In this document: positions 7,531-22,500 of the stretch, piece after piece | Numbering within the stretch: the stretch's first letter is position 1 | Layout of the letters: every line of letters begins with the position of its first letter | Assembly (NCBI GenBank): GCA_002478945.1 | Contig: DLKM01000019.1 | Span: forward strand, 45,607-76,774 | Length of the DNA: 31,168 nt | From: Christensenella sp. UBA7588 | GTDB lineage: Bacteria; Bacillota; Clostridia; Christensenellales; CAG-917 | Reading direction: 5' to 3' | Program-made: the position numbers and the translations under genes | Notes under the pieces: generated by a model | The model's database searches: none | What the model saw: only the letters and a program-made list of their open reading frames with translations | Told to the model about the DNA's origin: nothing

Positions 7531-10500
7531 TTATGCGTTGGTTTTGGTCGGAATCGCGTTGAGCGAATACTCGAACGCTCTCTTTCCGCCAAAGTCAATC
7601 TTGTACGACTTGCCGTCGGCAACCGTGACTTTTCCGAAGAACACTCCTCCGTAAGCGTAATCGCTGCCGCTCGTCGTCGGAGCAACTACGTCCGCGCCGA
7701 GTTCGAACGTCGCAAAACGCAATTCTCTCAACAGCGAAATCTGTTGCTTATTCGTTATCGCGATTGCGTCCGTATCCGTGCCGTGCTTGCTTCCGACAAG
7801 CCAACTCGAAGCGGAAATCTCATAAACTTGAGCCGTATCGTCGTCCGAAGTACCCATTTTTACATCTACGACCTTGACGTCGTACATCAAAACGTATACG
7901 TCGATAATATCCTTGAGGCGCATACTTTGTCTTGCGTTCAACGTCGCGCGGTTTGCGTTATCCGACAAATCTACGTCGTCAAGCATATCGTACACGCCCT
8001 TTTGAGAACCTTGATAATACTTCTTGCCGTCGATAGCCGTATATCCGCTCAACGAACCTGCTTTTACGACACCTTCCGCACTTTCGCCGTCAATCAACTG
8101 CGTGTACGTCTTTGCCGTGCCGTAATTTCCGTCGGACGACGTAAACGCAGAGCCGTTGCGTTTCCACGCAGACGACGCGAGATAGAATACGTCACTTACA
8201 CTCACGCCCGTTGCGCTTGCGATAGTCGCGCTCACGCTTCCCGTTGCGTCAACGTAGACAAACGACACCGCATTTGACACTTCAACGTTCTCTTGCGACG
8301 TTGCATCTTTCTCAATCGAGCCGATTAGACCGCCGATATTGCCGCCTTTCGCATTGATTGTGCCGAGTGCGATTGCTTTTGTAACAGACCTTGACGACCA
8401 ACCGAGCAAACCGCCTACGTTGCCGTCTCCGCTCATCGAAATCGTGCCGTGCCACGAGACGTTTTCGATAGCGTTTTCTCCGACTATCGCTTTGCCTGCG
8501 ATGCCGCCGACGTTACCCGTCGTCGCGGTTATCGTGAAGTTTCTCAAATGCAGGTTTTTAACGATTGCCGTGCCGCCTATCACGTCGAACATACCGACGT
8601 TTGCACCGCTTTCGAAGCTCATTATATTGAAGTATTCGATGACGTAACCGCCGCCGTCGTAAGTGCCTGTAAACCCGTTATCGAGGGATTTGAAAATGCT
8701 TCCGAGCGCAACCGCCACGTTGCCCGAACCGACCTTAACGAAGTTTTCGATAAACTCTCCGCCGTAGCCCCACTCCTTCTTTTGCAACTTGTCCGTTTCG
8801 ATATTGTAGACCTGGAAGAAGTTGTCGAGCATCGCTATATCTGCGTCCGTGAACGTACCGTTTATATCTTTGATTTGTCTGAATACCGAATACGATTTCG
8901 CTTCGCCCGAGTTGGTTACCGTATAATAACCCCAAGTGCCTTTTTCTCCGACGTCGCCCGTCTCGTTGAGGAATACCGTAATTCCCTTGTTATTCTCGAG
9001 CCACTCGAAGTACTCGTCCCACGACGTAACTTCTTCAGGAGCGTCCGTCGGCTTGCTGAACACGCCAGATTCGTATTCGGCGTCGCTTACAATCTTTGTC
9101 CAAGTGACAGTCGTGTTGATTGTCTGGTTAAATTCGGGATTCTCCGCATTTGCGTTTACCCACCAATAATACGACGCGATGAGCAATGAGGAAAGCGAAC
9201 CGATTTCAAATTCGTCTCCGCTGTTTTCGACAAAATAACCTATCGTCAACACGGGTTGATTTGTCATATTGTAGTTGAGATGCTTGCCGTTTACGCCCGA
9301 TACTTTCGCAGAAAGCACCTTGCTGCCCGCTCTGCCTTGAATTACGGTATATTTGGTGTATTTCTTCGGTGTTACGCCGTCGGCTTCCCATCTCCAACCG
9401 TTGGTCACTTCGACGCTGATGTCATCGGGTACTCCGACCGCCCTTACGTCTTTCCAATCGGTATTGTAAGAACCGTCCGCTTTGGCGTAGCTTTGCGAAG
9501 TAGTTTCGCCGTCGTAGCTTATCTTGTACGTCTTGACGGTAATCTCTATCGTCAACGGCGTGGACGAAGCGTTGTTCTTGTGATTGGTGTTTTGGTCCGC
9601 CTTGTCGTAGATGGTTATCGGATTATCGTCATCGCCGAGCGTATTACCCGTAAACGATTCTCCTGCCGCGTCGACGACTTGGAAGTTGTAGTTTGCGCTT
9701 GCGTTGCTGTTTTCCACGCAGTCCTCGATGCTGAACACAAGGCTCTTAAAGAGGTTGTCCTGCAAAACGCGTGCGTCCGTCGCTCTGCCTCTTACGAAGT
9801 CCGTACCGTCGTTGTAAACGAAGTTGACGTATCCGTCGAATGCGGCTCTGCCGTTTCCGACTTCGACGTATCTTGCGACGATTCTGACGGATTCGGCACG
9901 TTCGTCGCTCGGGAATCCGCTTATCGTAAAGCCTTCGCCGAGACGATAAGTGTTGCTCTTGTTGTTCTTAACGCCGTTGACTGCGCCCTTTGCGCCTCCG
10001 TAGAATACGTTGATACCGCTGCTGTTCTCGCCGAACGCTCTCGTCGCTCTGCCGTTGCGCAGTTTATCGAGCGTAACTATTATCGTCGCAGGCGTAATCG
10101 TGCCGATATACGCGTCCTCGGTCGAATTCGTGTAAGCGTAGTTCTTGCTGTACGTCGACTTGAGCGAATAAGTGAATCTGATTGCGATTCCGCTCGCTAC
10201 GTTCTTGTCGAGATATATCGCGCTTATATTGAACGCGTCTTTGCTTATGCTGCGATACTCGCCGCCGTTGGTTGACGATATGGTGTAGCCGATATTCTTC
10301 AACTGTTCGTCGGGTACGATTTGCGTTGCGTCGTAAACCTTGCTTATTCTGCCGCTCGGGCGTTCGATTTTCAATATCGATTTGTTGATTGCAAAGTCTC
10401 CGCTGGTAAGGCCGTTGCTAAAGACGTAGTTTCCGCTTATAGGAGCAATATTGCTGTTGGTGGTGTTCTTAACGAGGTCGTGAGAGTCGTAGGACATCTT

Positions 10501-13500
10501 GTAATTCGAACCTGCGTCTTGTTGATAACCCTTAATCGATACCAAAAGTTTGTCGTTGCCGTAGCCTGCGAAACTTCCGTTAGAAACGTTGCTCGTATGC
10601 GTATTTCCGTTTGCGAGGAAGGTCAGGCTCTTGATTGCCAAGCCCTTATTTGTCTTTGTGTAAACGAACGGGCCCACCGTGGCATAATCTTCCCACGTTA
10701 TCGTAACCGTAGCCGGATTGATGATAAATTTGACTTCGTTGTTTGCGTTGTTGAGAACGTTGTAGTTGCTCGACGGAACCGCTTTGCCGTTTCTTGTTGC
10801 CGTTATCGTGTTGGAATCGGCAACTTTAATCGTATATTCGCCCACGTTGATAAACACGCCGCTCGTCGTACCCGAAATCGAGTAATTTACGACGATAGTG
10901 TCGTCTCCGTACTTGAACACGCCGAGGCGGTCTCCGTTTTCGACGCCCGAAATATCTATTTCGGGATAATGCGGCGTTGCGTCGTAGTCTACGTTTCCGC
11001 CCTTCAGATTGCTTATCGTCAAATCTTTGGGCGTAATCGTCCACGAAACCGACTTCGTCGTCGTATTACCCGAGAACAAATAGTTTTTGCCTGCGCCGGA
11101 GGATTCGTCGAGTTCGACGGTTGCGGAATAATCTTTTGCGTCGATATTGTCGTCGGTAAGTGAAATCGCAAACTTGCTTCCGTCAACCGCACCGTTTCCG
11201 CGCACGTCTCCCGACACTTTGATATACACCTTATCGTTGGACAAAATGCCGTTTACATACACTTCCGTAAGACCTTGTCTCTTTGTGTTGTACACATATC
11301 TTTGTCCGTCCGCGATGTTGAACGAAACGTAAAGCGTGGCTCTTTCAATCTCGTAGTTCTTAGTACTCTTATCGCCCGAAACACTCGTCGCGTTGACGAC
11401 TTTATAAACGCAGTCTGTCTTGGGTATCGCGTCGGAATATTCCAAACCTGCGCTGTATTTGCCTGCATTGTAACTCGTCGTTTCGAATACTATAGTCGCA
11501 ACGCCGTTTGACACGGTAACGGTTTTCTTTGCCGTTGCGTCGAGTTTTCTTCCGTTGACGTATTGATTGAAGTACGTCGAAACGAAATCGGCAAAGTTCG
11601 CGATTGTATAAGCCGCAGACACTTTTGCGATAATCTTGCCTTTTGTTGACGCATTGTATATGTGTTTGCCCGACGAATCATCCGTACTCCACGTCACGGT
11701 TATCGAATTGAGACCGATATGATAACTCGGCGCGTCGTAAGAACTCGTCTCGTTGTTGTTGAACTTATAGTTGCAATCGTCGGAAGGCGCGGCAAATTCT
11801 ATATAATACCTGCCGACGCTCTCGACTTGCGTAAGTTTGATTGTATTGCCGATAATCTCGAATTTGGCAACGATTTTGCCGTTTCCGTCCTTGATTTCGA
11901 GCGCTTCGTTCACGTTCCACGTCTCGACGAACGGCGTATTATAACTGTCTATAACGACGTGTACCTTGGGTATGAACTGGCTGAGAACCAAAGCGAAATT
12001 ATCCTCTGCGATAACGCCGTCAACCGTCCACGTCGCGGTGTGCTTTGCATAATCGAATCGCGCGCCCGTGGGACTGAGGTCTACGGTCAGATTCTTGCGT
12101 TGAACCACCAACTGATAGTCGTCGTTCGGCATAAGATAGTTTTTCGTATCGGAGATACTCAACACTTTTATCTTGTACGTCTTTGCCATCTTGTAGGTCA
12201 CGCTGAACATTGCCGTTCTCGTATTCTTGACAACGGATTCGCCCTCGACGTTGTATTTCCTATCGGCGGCAACCGTTTCGCCGTCTATCCACGTTGCGTT
12301 GCTAACGACGATTTTTGCCGTATTGTCGCTTATCTTTGCGTTCGGCGCGCCGTTGCCGTCCCAAGTGATGTTTGCAAGCACGTTGCCCTTTTCGTCGGTA
12401 ATTCTCACGACGAAGTCAAACGTATCCGCGTCGGGATTCGCAACGTTCGAAAGCGTCAGAGTGGTCTGTATTTCTGCGGTTTGACCGTAGATATAACTGG
12501 AATTCATTCCGCTTGCGGAGAACGTAAGGTCGCGACGGCTTATTCTCCACGCGCCCTCGAAAATACCGCCTACGATGTACGCCTTTCCGTTGTCGTCGAA
12601 ATAGTAAACGTTGACGGTGGAATAATAGGTGCCTGCCTCTTTCGGCGTTTCTCCCGCTTTGTTTTGGGTGTTATAGTAGTACTGGTTCTTTTCGTCCCTT
12701 TCATCGCCGTTGTAAACGGACGTGTCGTAGGTTATGTCTCCTTGCAAACTGATAGGCGCAAAACGCTCGTAACCGTTGTATTTGATAGAACTGCCCATTG
12801 CAATGGAGCGATAATACACAGCCACGTTTCCTGCGACCTTATCTTTGGAGCCTGCTTCGACTCTGATAAAGAATTTATTTTCGTCCGCGGCCGTGCCGTG
12901 CTGTGCCGTGGGTTTGACTGTTCCCGACGACGCAATGTACATATAGTAGCCGCTTGCGCTCGATTTCGTCATAAAGTCCGCGCTCGTCGCCGTTGCGTAA
13001 AGCATACCTTTTTCGGGTTGTCCGCCGCTTACGACTCCCGTTTTGGACGTATCTTTGACGATAAGCGAATAAATCGGATTTATATCGGGGTCGTCAAGTC
13101 CCAAATCTCTTTCGTTTGCGGTATATGCGTCCGCAATTCGCTTCCAATACAACTCGTCAAGGTTGATATTTTGCGTGTGTACCGCGCTTACGATACCTAT
13201 CGATTCTTGTTCGGATTGGTCGTTTGCGTATACGAAATACCAACCCGTTTGCTTCGTACCCGTGGAATACTGCGTCCAGTTTTCTCTCTCAACTACCCAC
13301 GCGTTTGCTTCCTCGACATATTTTACCGACGTGCCTTCGAAATAATCGTTCCACGTCAGAGTGCTTTGAAGCGTGAGCAGAATGTATCCGTTTTCAGCCG
13401 TTACTTCGTCGGGATTTACGGTGTACGTCTTGCCGCTTGCGGCTTTGTGCGTGCCTACCGCCTCGATGTAGTAATACGGCGTGGGATAAATTGCCTCGAT

Positions 13501-16500
13501 ACCGTCGTTTGTCGGGTTGTCGGACGGAGTTTGTTCCGTTGCGCCTTTGCCGATAAGTTCCTCCGTAAAGATAACCGTTATCGTCTTGCCGTCGGCGTCC
13601 GTCCACGACTCGTAAGCAAGAGTGTATCTTCCCAACGTCTGTTGAAGTCTGGATACGTTGGAGCCTGCAAGTTCGGAGTTGCTGTAGCCTTTTACCCAAT
13701 AGGAAGTGCTTGCGTCGGTATCGTTTGCCTTTTCCTCGTCCGAAGCGTTTTCGGCCGACGTCACGGACAAACCGATAATACCGCCCGCATTGCCTTCGGT
13801 TGCGGTAAACACGCCGCCGTCGATTTTGGTGCTGATGCTGAATGCGGAATCTATGACGGTCTTTTTGCCCACCGTTGCGCCCACGATACCGCCGACGTTC
13901 TTTGCGCCCGTTACTATCGTGTCGTATGCGAGCATATTTGCAATGGTTATGTTGTCGGCTTTGATAAGACCGACGATGCCGCCGACGTGATAGAAATTCT
14001 TTGCGTCGACGTTGCCGCTTGCATAATATGTATTGTCCGACCACTTGTCTTTGCCCGAATTGTCAAAGAGATTGTCGGTTGCGTCGCCTATTGCGCCTAT
14101 TGCGCCGCCTATACCGCCCCAAGTGTACTCATCGGGTGCGCTTGCCTTTGCCGAAGCGGCGTTTTTGCCCGAAAGCGTCAAAGTGCCGTTTGCCTCGAAG
14201 TGCGTGTGCGTAACCTTTATATCCGCAGACGCGATTCTTTCGTTTTCATCGGTGGAAATAACGAGAGGATTAGGTACGCCGATAAAGCCCACCGAACCGC
14301 CGACTGCCGTCGTCGCGTCGACTTTTTCCATCGAACCTTCGCTGATAAAGTCGGTGTACATCGTCTCGCCTGCAAGCACGCCTATGGAGCCGCCGACGTA
14401 TTTATTGCCGTTGACCGTACCGCTCGAGCGGAAAACGACCTTGCAATCTATGCCTTTACCGAGCGATTTGCCGAGCATAAAGCCGATTGAACCGCCGACG
14501 TAATCGTTGCCCTCGACGTTGTAAGCCGCATCGTCCGCAGAGGAATACGCGCCCCATGCCACGAGTGCGTCGCTTTGCGACGTTGCACCCGTCGCGACGT
14601 TTTCAAACAACGTTTCGCTCGTTTGAGCGATTATCTCCGCGTCTTTTGAAACGTAACCGATTGAGCCGCCGACGTAATCGTGTCCTTTGACGTTACCGCT
14701 GTTGATGAAATCGCCTGCGATAGTACCGAAGTTGAGCTTGCCTATAACGCCGCCGACGTAGTTGCGACCTTGCACTTTACCTTTGTTGGTAATCGACAGT
14801 TTGACGTCTGCGTATCTGCTGCCGCCCGTCGTCAAAGCGCCGTTGTTGACGCCGATAATACCGCCGACGTTGTCGCTTGCGACGTTGCCGACGATTGCGT
14901 CGTTTTTATTTCTGTAACCGATTGAACCGCCGTTGACGATGTTGCCTTTTACGATATTGACAATACCGCCCGACTCGTTGTTGCCGACGATACCGCCGAT
15001 ATTGTTACCCGAAGCGTCAATCAACGTCTCGGTCTGTTCTATTCTTTCAAGAATGTTAATATCCAAAGCGGAATTGTAGGAAACCGCTCGATACTGGTCT
15101 GCGCCGATGACAAGCGTACCCGTCGCGCTGTTGTATCCTATGAAACCGCCGACGTCCTTACTGCCCGTTATGTTACCGCCTATCTCTATGGTGGTATTGT
15201 CCGCAAGGATATTGACGGTGCCGTTGTTCTTGCCTATGAAACCGCCGATTTGATACGCCGTTTCCGCACTCAAAGCAGGCGCAACCATAAACGAACCGCT
15301 GAACGCAACGTCGTTGGTACGTCCCGCAACGCCGCCGATATTACGATTGACGTGTGTAGAATCTACGGCAGCCGTGATTTCGATTTTGCCGCCGACGGAA
15401 ATTTCCGAGCCTGTCGCTATACGCGCGCCCGAACCCATATCTCCTACGATTCCGCCTACGTTGCGAACCACGCCGTCGTTGGAGCGATTGCTTTCTGAAA
15501 TATAATTTGTCTGAACCGCTATGCTGATAGTGCCGTAGAACTGGATATTTCCGCTGAACGTTGTCGTAATCGGGTCGGTACCCGTTGCGCTGCGCGTCTG
15601 TCCGACGATACCGCCTATAGCCGTGCCGCCGTCTCCTGCGTTGGTAACCGCTCCCCAGTTGGATTGGCGAGCGATAGTGGTCGATTCGTACACTTTGCAT
15701 CCGATAATTTCGTTGATTGCGGCAGGAGTCGACCCGATGATACCGCCGATTCTGTTTTCGCCTTCTATACGAACCGTTCTCGAACCGCCGTTGTTCACGC
15801 CGACCGTGCATTCTCTTGCAAGAACGGTAATGTAATCGTCGCTATATCCTATAATGCCGCCGACGTTGGTCGCCACGTCGTCGAGATTGCAACCCGACGC
15901 CGCCAAAGCATATATCCACGCATATTCCACACCGTTACCGACGATTTCGACTTTGTTGTTCTTGCCTTCCGCGGTGGCTGTCGACGTATATTTGCCCGTT
16001 GCCAAACCGACGATGCCGCCGATGTTATTTTTTGCGCTTCTCACGTCGGCGTATTTGGAAACGTTGTTTGAAATCGTTGCCGTGGTACCTTCGGAGAACG
16101 AATAACGACCGCTATCGTAACGCATCGTGTTGACAGAGCCGACGATACCGCCTGCCGCGGTTTTGATTGCGGAGACGTTGCTTTCGTCATAAGACTTGTT
16201 CTTTCCGTACGCATAAGCGTTAAGCCACGATGTCGTACCTGCCTGACAGCCGTCTATTATCGTAGAACCGTAAGCGGTTGCGACGATACCGCCCGCCGTC
16301 GAATTGTTGTCTGCGCCCGAGAACGAATACACGTTGCCCGTAACCGTTATATTGCGCACTTCCGCATCCTGAACGTTGGCAAACAAACCTGCGTTGGAAA
16401 CGTAATTGACGCGCAAGTTGTAAAGCGTGGTATTTCCCGTCTCCTGCTTTCCGCTGATAACGCCCTTGAACACCTTGTTTGCGCCGTATCTTCCGACGGG

Positions 16501-19500
16501 AATAAAGTTCTGGTTTGCAAAAGACGCGCCCTTTGTGAGAGTATTTCCGTTCGAATAAGCGTAGTTTTCCGCTTTCCAGTTTGAATAGTCTTGCGCCGCG
16601 CCGAACGAGAACAAATGATAGCTCTTTCCACCGCTGTAATTGCTATCGTCCGATGTATACTTGTAAGATTTTGCAAAGCTCGAGGTATTTGAGCTTTCCG
16701 TATTCATATTTATGGTTTTACTTACGGATTCCTCGAGGTTGTTGGTGCCGTTTGCAAACTCGATGTATTTTCCGTCGAAGTCGTAACCCAAATCGACGAG
16801 GGTTTGCAATCCGAGCAAATCGATACCGTCCTTGATGACGTACGGGCTGAACTCGGTGCCTGCCGCGCCAACTTGATACTCTCCGTACACGTCGCGACCG
16901 TAGTTGACCGAGCGCATACTCAAACCGTTATAAGTATCTACTGCGAATACCGCAAGTTGAGGCAGACATCCGTAAACAAAAATCCAACCCGACGGATAAT
17001 CTCCGATACTCATATTCGGCAAATCCGCGTCTATGGACGAATAGGATGCTTTCAAATTGAATGATGTTGCGGTACCGTTAAAATTGTTATATGCGTTGCC
17101 CGTTTTCCAACCCGTACCGGGGACGTTGACGCTTGCGTCAGATTTCATCAAAGCGGTCAAATCTCTGTAATGTTGGCAAAGGTCGCCCGTCTTTACGCAA
17201 TACTCTTGCGCGTTACCGATGTTGGCAACGCCGTCAGAATACAGCCAGTTTACGTTGCGTTGGTCGCTGTACCAGTTATTGAAGCCCGAATCTCTGTAAC
17301 CCGTTATCGTAGACTTCTGATTTGCGACTCGCAAAGTGACCGAATACGCAATCGAATAGCAATCGGACGCGCTGACTCTGCTTGCCGAACTGTTGTAGTT
17401 GTCGCAGTATCCCGATATACCTGCGCCGTAACGCAATGCGGTGGCGGTATCCCAGATACCTGCGCCCATCGTGTTGAGAATATGTCTGCTGTTAACTTTT
17501 CCTATATTGTAACAACGCTTGAAACTTACCGCATTGCCTGCAAGCGGTTCGCTTTGTCCGACGATACCGCCTGCGCGCAACTGCCACGACCTGTTGTATG
17601 CGGTAATTCCGTAAGCGGTTATACTGCCCGTATTGTAGCAATCGAGAATGTCGATGTTACCGACGATACCAGCAATACCGCCGACGACGTTACCGCCGTC
17701 GTTTTTACGTTCGGTACCAATCAAACCGCCGACGTAACTGAGGTTTGCCGTGTGTTTGGGGAAAGTGCCGCCCGCGCTGACTTCGCCGATATTGTAGCAA
17801 TACGCGATAACGGATTTACCGCCCGTAACTATGTAGTTGGTGTCCGCATTCGGTTGATAGAGGTATCCGACGCCGCCGACCATACCGCCGACCATATTAG
17901 ACAAACCTATCACTCGTCCGGAGTTGTAACTCGCATACATTTTGAGTATGGAATACTCGCCCGTTCTGCCGACGATACCGCCGACGTAACCGAAAATATT
18001 GAGCCTTATGCCGTAAGAGTTTTTACCTTCGTAATCGCTCGTATCGTCATTGTCTCTGCTACCCTCGTCTGCGCTCCAGTATCCCGAGTTGCAAAGTACA
18101 AAGCCCGAGTTTGCGCAACTGTCGATAATAAGTTCCGCAATACTGCCTTGCGTGCCGTCACTACAACCGATAATGCCGCCGACGTTATGTCCGCCCACGA
18201 CTCTACCCGTATTGCGGCAACTCTGAATGGTCAACGAACCCTTGACCGAACCTATGATACCGCCCGTGCCGTAACTGTACGCTTTGTTGCCCCAGCCGTC
18301 GTCGTAAGAATAGGTCGTGCTTCTTCCTCCGATAGTAAACGAACCTTCGAGCGAAGTTATGTCGCCCTCGTTTACGCAGGATTCGAGCGTAATGATGTAG
18401 CCCTGTTGGTCGTTGAATCCGAGAATGCCCGCCGCGTTGCGCAACGCGCTGACGTCCGCTTTATTCTTGCAGTTTTTGAAAACGAGAGAGCCGAACGGTT
18501 TTCCGACGAAGCCTGCGCAGTCAAATCCCTGACCTTGCAAAAAGCCGAATTCGGACAACTGCACTCCGCCGCCGTTACCCTCTATGTACACCCAATAGTA
18601 CTTGTATGCGGATGCATTGCCGAAAGTCACGTTCTTGCTTGCGCCGTTGCCGCTATCGAGACCGATATTGTTGCTCGAATATACGAGAGTCCAACCGTCG
18701 GAAGTACTTGCCTCCGCACCGAGTGCGTTCTCGTTGTTTCTTTGAGTGCCTCTGTCTTTATTAGAACCCCAGATTTTGACTATTTTTGCAGTTCTCGTGG
18801 GGTATGTAGCGTTATCTCCGCCGTTTGTAATCGCAAAGCCTGACACAGACAAAGGCGCGACGAATTCCGCAACGAAACTCACGGAGTTATTTGCGGAATA
18901 ATATTTGGAACCCGTATTTCCGTCGTTTATCTTGTATATACCCTCGTCTGCGGTTGCGCTGTTGCCAGATTTGGAGAACAAGATATGATAGTCGCTCATA
19001 GTGCGCACGGTGTCGTTTGTTCCGCCGCTCAATCCCGTTGCTTTGACGTAACCCTCAACGGTCAGATTCTCTATGGTTGCGCCCTCTGCGTTGGGGAATA
19101 CGCTGGCTCTTGAGGCACTTTCCTCGTATTGAATGGTTATGTAATTGCCGTTGCCGTCAAACGTACCCTTAAACGAAGGCGTTTCGCTTCCTGCCTCTAC
19201 GTTGCCGCTGAACGTAATTCTGGACATCGTACCGTAACCCATTGCGATATTGCCCGCCATATTGTAGCCGAGGTTGGACGTTGCGTTCGTCTTGTCCGTG
19301 GTGTTTGCGGCGTTGTATGCGTGATTGTTTATAGCCGCGCTGAAGTTGTACGTTGCGTTGTTCGTACCCGTGTGCGACGCCTGTTTGGTAATCTTAACTT
19401 CGCTCGTGAGCAACTTGACGTACATTCCGTAATAGTCTTGTTTTCCCGTGTAAATAGACCATGCGAAATCGTTCCATTCTTTTTGATTGCTTATGGTAAT

Positions 19501-22500
19501 CGGGTTGGTTTCGTCGCCATATTCGAAGTCCTTTTCGTAATGTCCGACTTGTTGTCCGTCGGTTGTTTCGGTAGAACCTACGAGTATGCCTCTGAAGAAT
19601 ATATTCGCAACGATTCGTTTTATCGTTCCGTCTGCATAGTAGTCCGCGTTCGTTACGTTGGCGTAATAGCGATTATCTGCGCCCGATGGAGCTTTATAAC
19701 CTCTTTGAGCATTCAGTTTATCCGCATTGTTAAGAAGATACGTTCTGATTTGGTCATTCGTCATCGAAGCGCATTCACTTACGTTTTTACGCGCGTCGTC
19801 AATGTCGACTTGCGTAATTTCTATCGACGACGAAGAAGAATATCTTGCAATATTGCTGAATTTGACCTCGTGTACGCACACCGAATAACTTTCTCCGCCG
19901 TTCATAGGCACGCCTATGCGGACGATTCCGTTTGCTTGCGCAAGCGTAGACGTCGCGGACGTCATAACGGAGTCTCTGCCGTTTGCGTCGTAAAACGCAA
20001 GTTGACTTACGTTGTCCGTCGGATAGTTTACGCCGATAAGAAGCTCGCCTTGTTTGAAAATGTAATCGTTGTATTTCGTTTCTTTGCATACGCCTGCCAT
20101 CGCAAGCACGAAATTGAATACGCCTACCTGATTGGTTATCGAAGAATCGACGATGACGAATTTGCCGTTTTTATTGACGCTCGTAGTGATTTCCGTCGGA
20201 GAAGTTGCGATATATATCGTCCAACTGCCCTCTATCCTCGGGTTTACCACGCCGCCGACCACGCCGCCTTTGGTAAGCGAAGTGTTCGAGCCGTCGAATT
20301 TGAAGCCCGTCGAAATGCTGTTCGTGAGAGAACCGCCCTGCATGTAACCGATAAGACCGCCGACGTTTTGTTTGCCGACGTACATATCGGACGAAGCATT
20401 GGGCGTGGTGCCGTTGTATACAGACACGCTGTTCGACACGTCTCCGCTGACGAGATAGCCTACGAGTCCGCCGACGTATTCTGCGTTTGCAGAACCTATT
20501 TTGCCCCTGTTAACGATGCGTTCGAGAGTATGCAAGCCGTTGCCGAGGTATCCTGCGATACCGCCGACGTAATTATTGCCGACGATTGCGCCCGAGTTGA
20601 ACACTTCGAAAGTTGCCGTAGACATACTCTCGATTTCGTCTTGTTGAACGTTTTTAAGTTCTATCAATACGTTTGAAGCCGCCGAACCGAACAAACCGCC
20701 GACGTAATCCGAACCCGTAACGCTTGCAGCATTGTTTGCTTTCTGCGGTTTGAAAGAAATTATGTTGGAATTGTCGTTTGCCGCGCGACTGCCGTATCTC
20801 AAATTGTTGTAAAGCTCGGGATAATCGCTTGCGAGACCGTTCGGAATCTTATTTTGTTCGAGTTTTCCGAACGCGCCGATAAGTCCTCCGACAAAATCCG
20901 TTGCATAAATCTCGCTTGCACGCTCGTTGACGAGAATAAGGTCGTCTGCAAATATCGTTGCGTCTCCGTTGACTCTGCCCGCGCCCGACGAAACGTAACC
21001 CACGAAACCGCCGACGAAATTGCCGAGTCTGTTTGCGCTGCTTCCGAACGCAGTCGAGTCTGTCAAAGTAACGAAACCACTTTGAGTGTTTTTACCGCTT
21101 ATCGTCGCGCCCTCGCCGAGGAAACCTATCAATCCGCCGAAGAACGACGGAGAATTGTTGCCGAGCGTAAAGCGCACATTCTTGTTGTTGACCGTGTAAT
21201 TGACTTCGAATTTGAGATTTGCGTTCGTCAAATATCCGACGAGTCCGCCCACCGCATAGCCGCTGCCGTTGAGCTTGAGCGTTGCGAAAATATAATCTTC
21301 TCTCAAAACTTTGATTGTGGTTTTGTCTATGCCTGCGCCCACGAACGAGCCGTACAACGCGCCCACGAAATTGCTTCCCTCAACGGTAAATCTCGGAGAG
21401 TTGTCGGACGCGCTTCCGTTGTTGATTCTCGCAAGCACGTCAAGCGTTTCGGAGCATTGCGACGCGTCGAGTTGACCTGCGATACCGCCGACGTAACTTC
21501 CGCCGTCAACGGAAGATACCGTGACGTTGCCCGTGTTGGAGAAATACAGACCTTCTGCGTTAGAGGCATTGAATTGCGACGCCGACTTTACAACCCATTT
21601 GCCGACGATACCGCCGACGTAGGAATGTCCTTTTACCGTCGCTCTGACAAGGTTTGCGGCACCCGACATATTCGCCGAAGAAGTGTCATAAACGATTGCG
21701 GTATTATCCGCATAGCCTATCAAGCCGCCGACGTAATCGTGTCCCTCGACGGATTGCGAACTCGCAAACGTGCAGTTATCGACGCTTCCGTCGATAAGTC
21801 TGCCGACGAGGCCGCCGACGTAATCGTGTCCTTGCACGACGCCTTTACCCTTGACGTACAAGTTCTTGAACGAAGTACCTTCCGCATTGCCGAAAAGTCC
21901 TGCGTAACTCCTCGTCGAGTCGGAATAAACGTAGGATATTTCCGCAAGCACAACTTCCCCGTCCTGCGTCTTTGCGCTTGCAAAGCTCTTTGCCTTGAAA
22001 ACGTATACGTCGTTGCCTATCGGCATAAACGTTTCGTCGAGGTCAATATCCGCCGTAACGACGAAGTATGCGCCCTCGTAAGACCTGTCTCTCGCAACGG
22101 AGCGAGTATCTTTTGCAAGCACAACGTTTTGGTTGTCGCTGTTGATTGAGTTCCACGCCTTATCTCCGTTGAGAATTTGGCTCAAACGCATAAATTGCGC
22201 TTGCGTGGAAATGACGAACGGATTTTTTGCCGTACCCCAACTTTCCGTGTTGTCGGATGAAGTCCAGCCGAAATCGCTGTCCAAAACGACGTAATATTTG
22301 GTTACGACGTTTGCGAAGTTGCCCACGCCCGTTGCGGAAACGGACTGCGAGCTGACGTGATTTTCGCCCGCAGGAGCAAGAGCGGAAAGCGTGTATTCGT
22401 TGCTTAAATCGAGTACGTCGTAATTTCCGTTGCTGTATCTTACATATATAACAAAGTTAGAAGCCTTATAATTGTCATTTTGATATATCAACGCTTGCGG

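Noticed and set aside
11662..14490. Long plus-strand open frame of 942 codons opposite the giant gene, and similar shorter ones at 17170, 19129 and 20854
   Set aside because: They are shadows of the repeat-rich gene: the antisense text is Cys-, Arg- and Val-rich without domains, and no start signals are seen.
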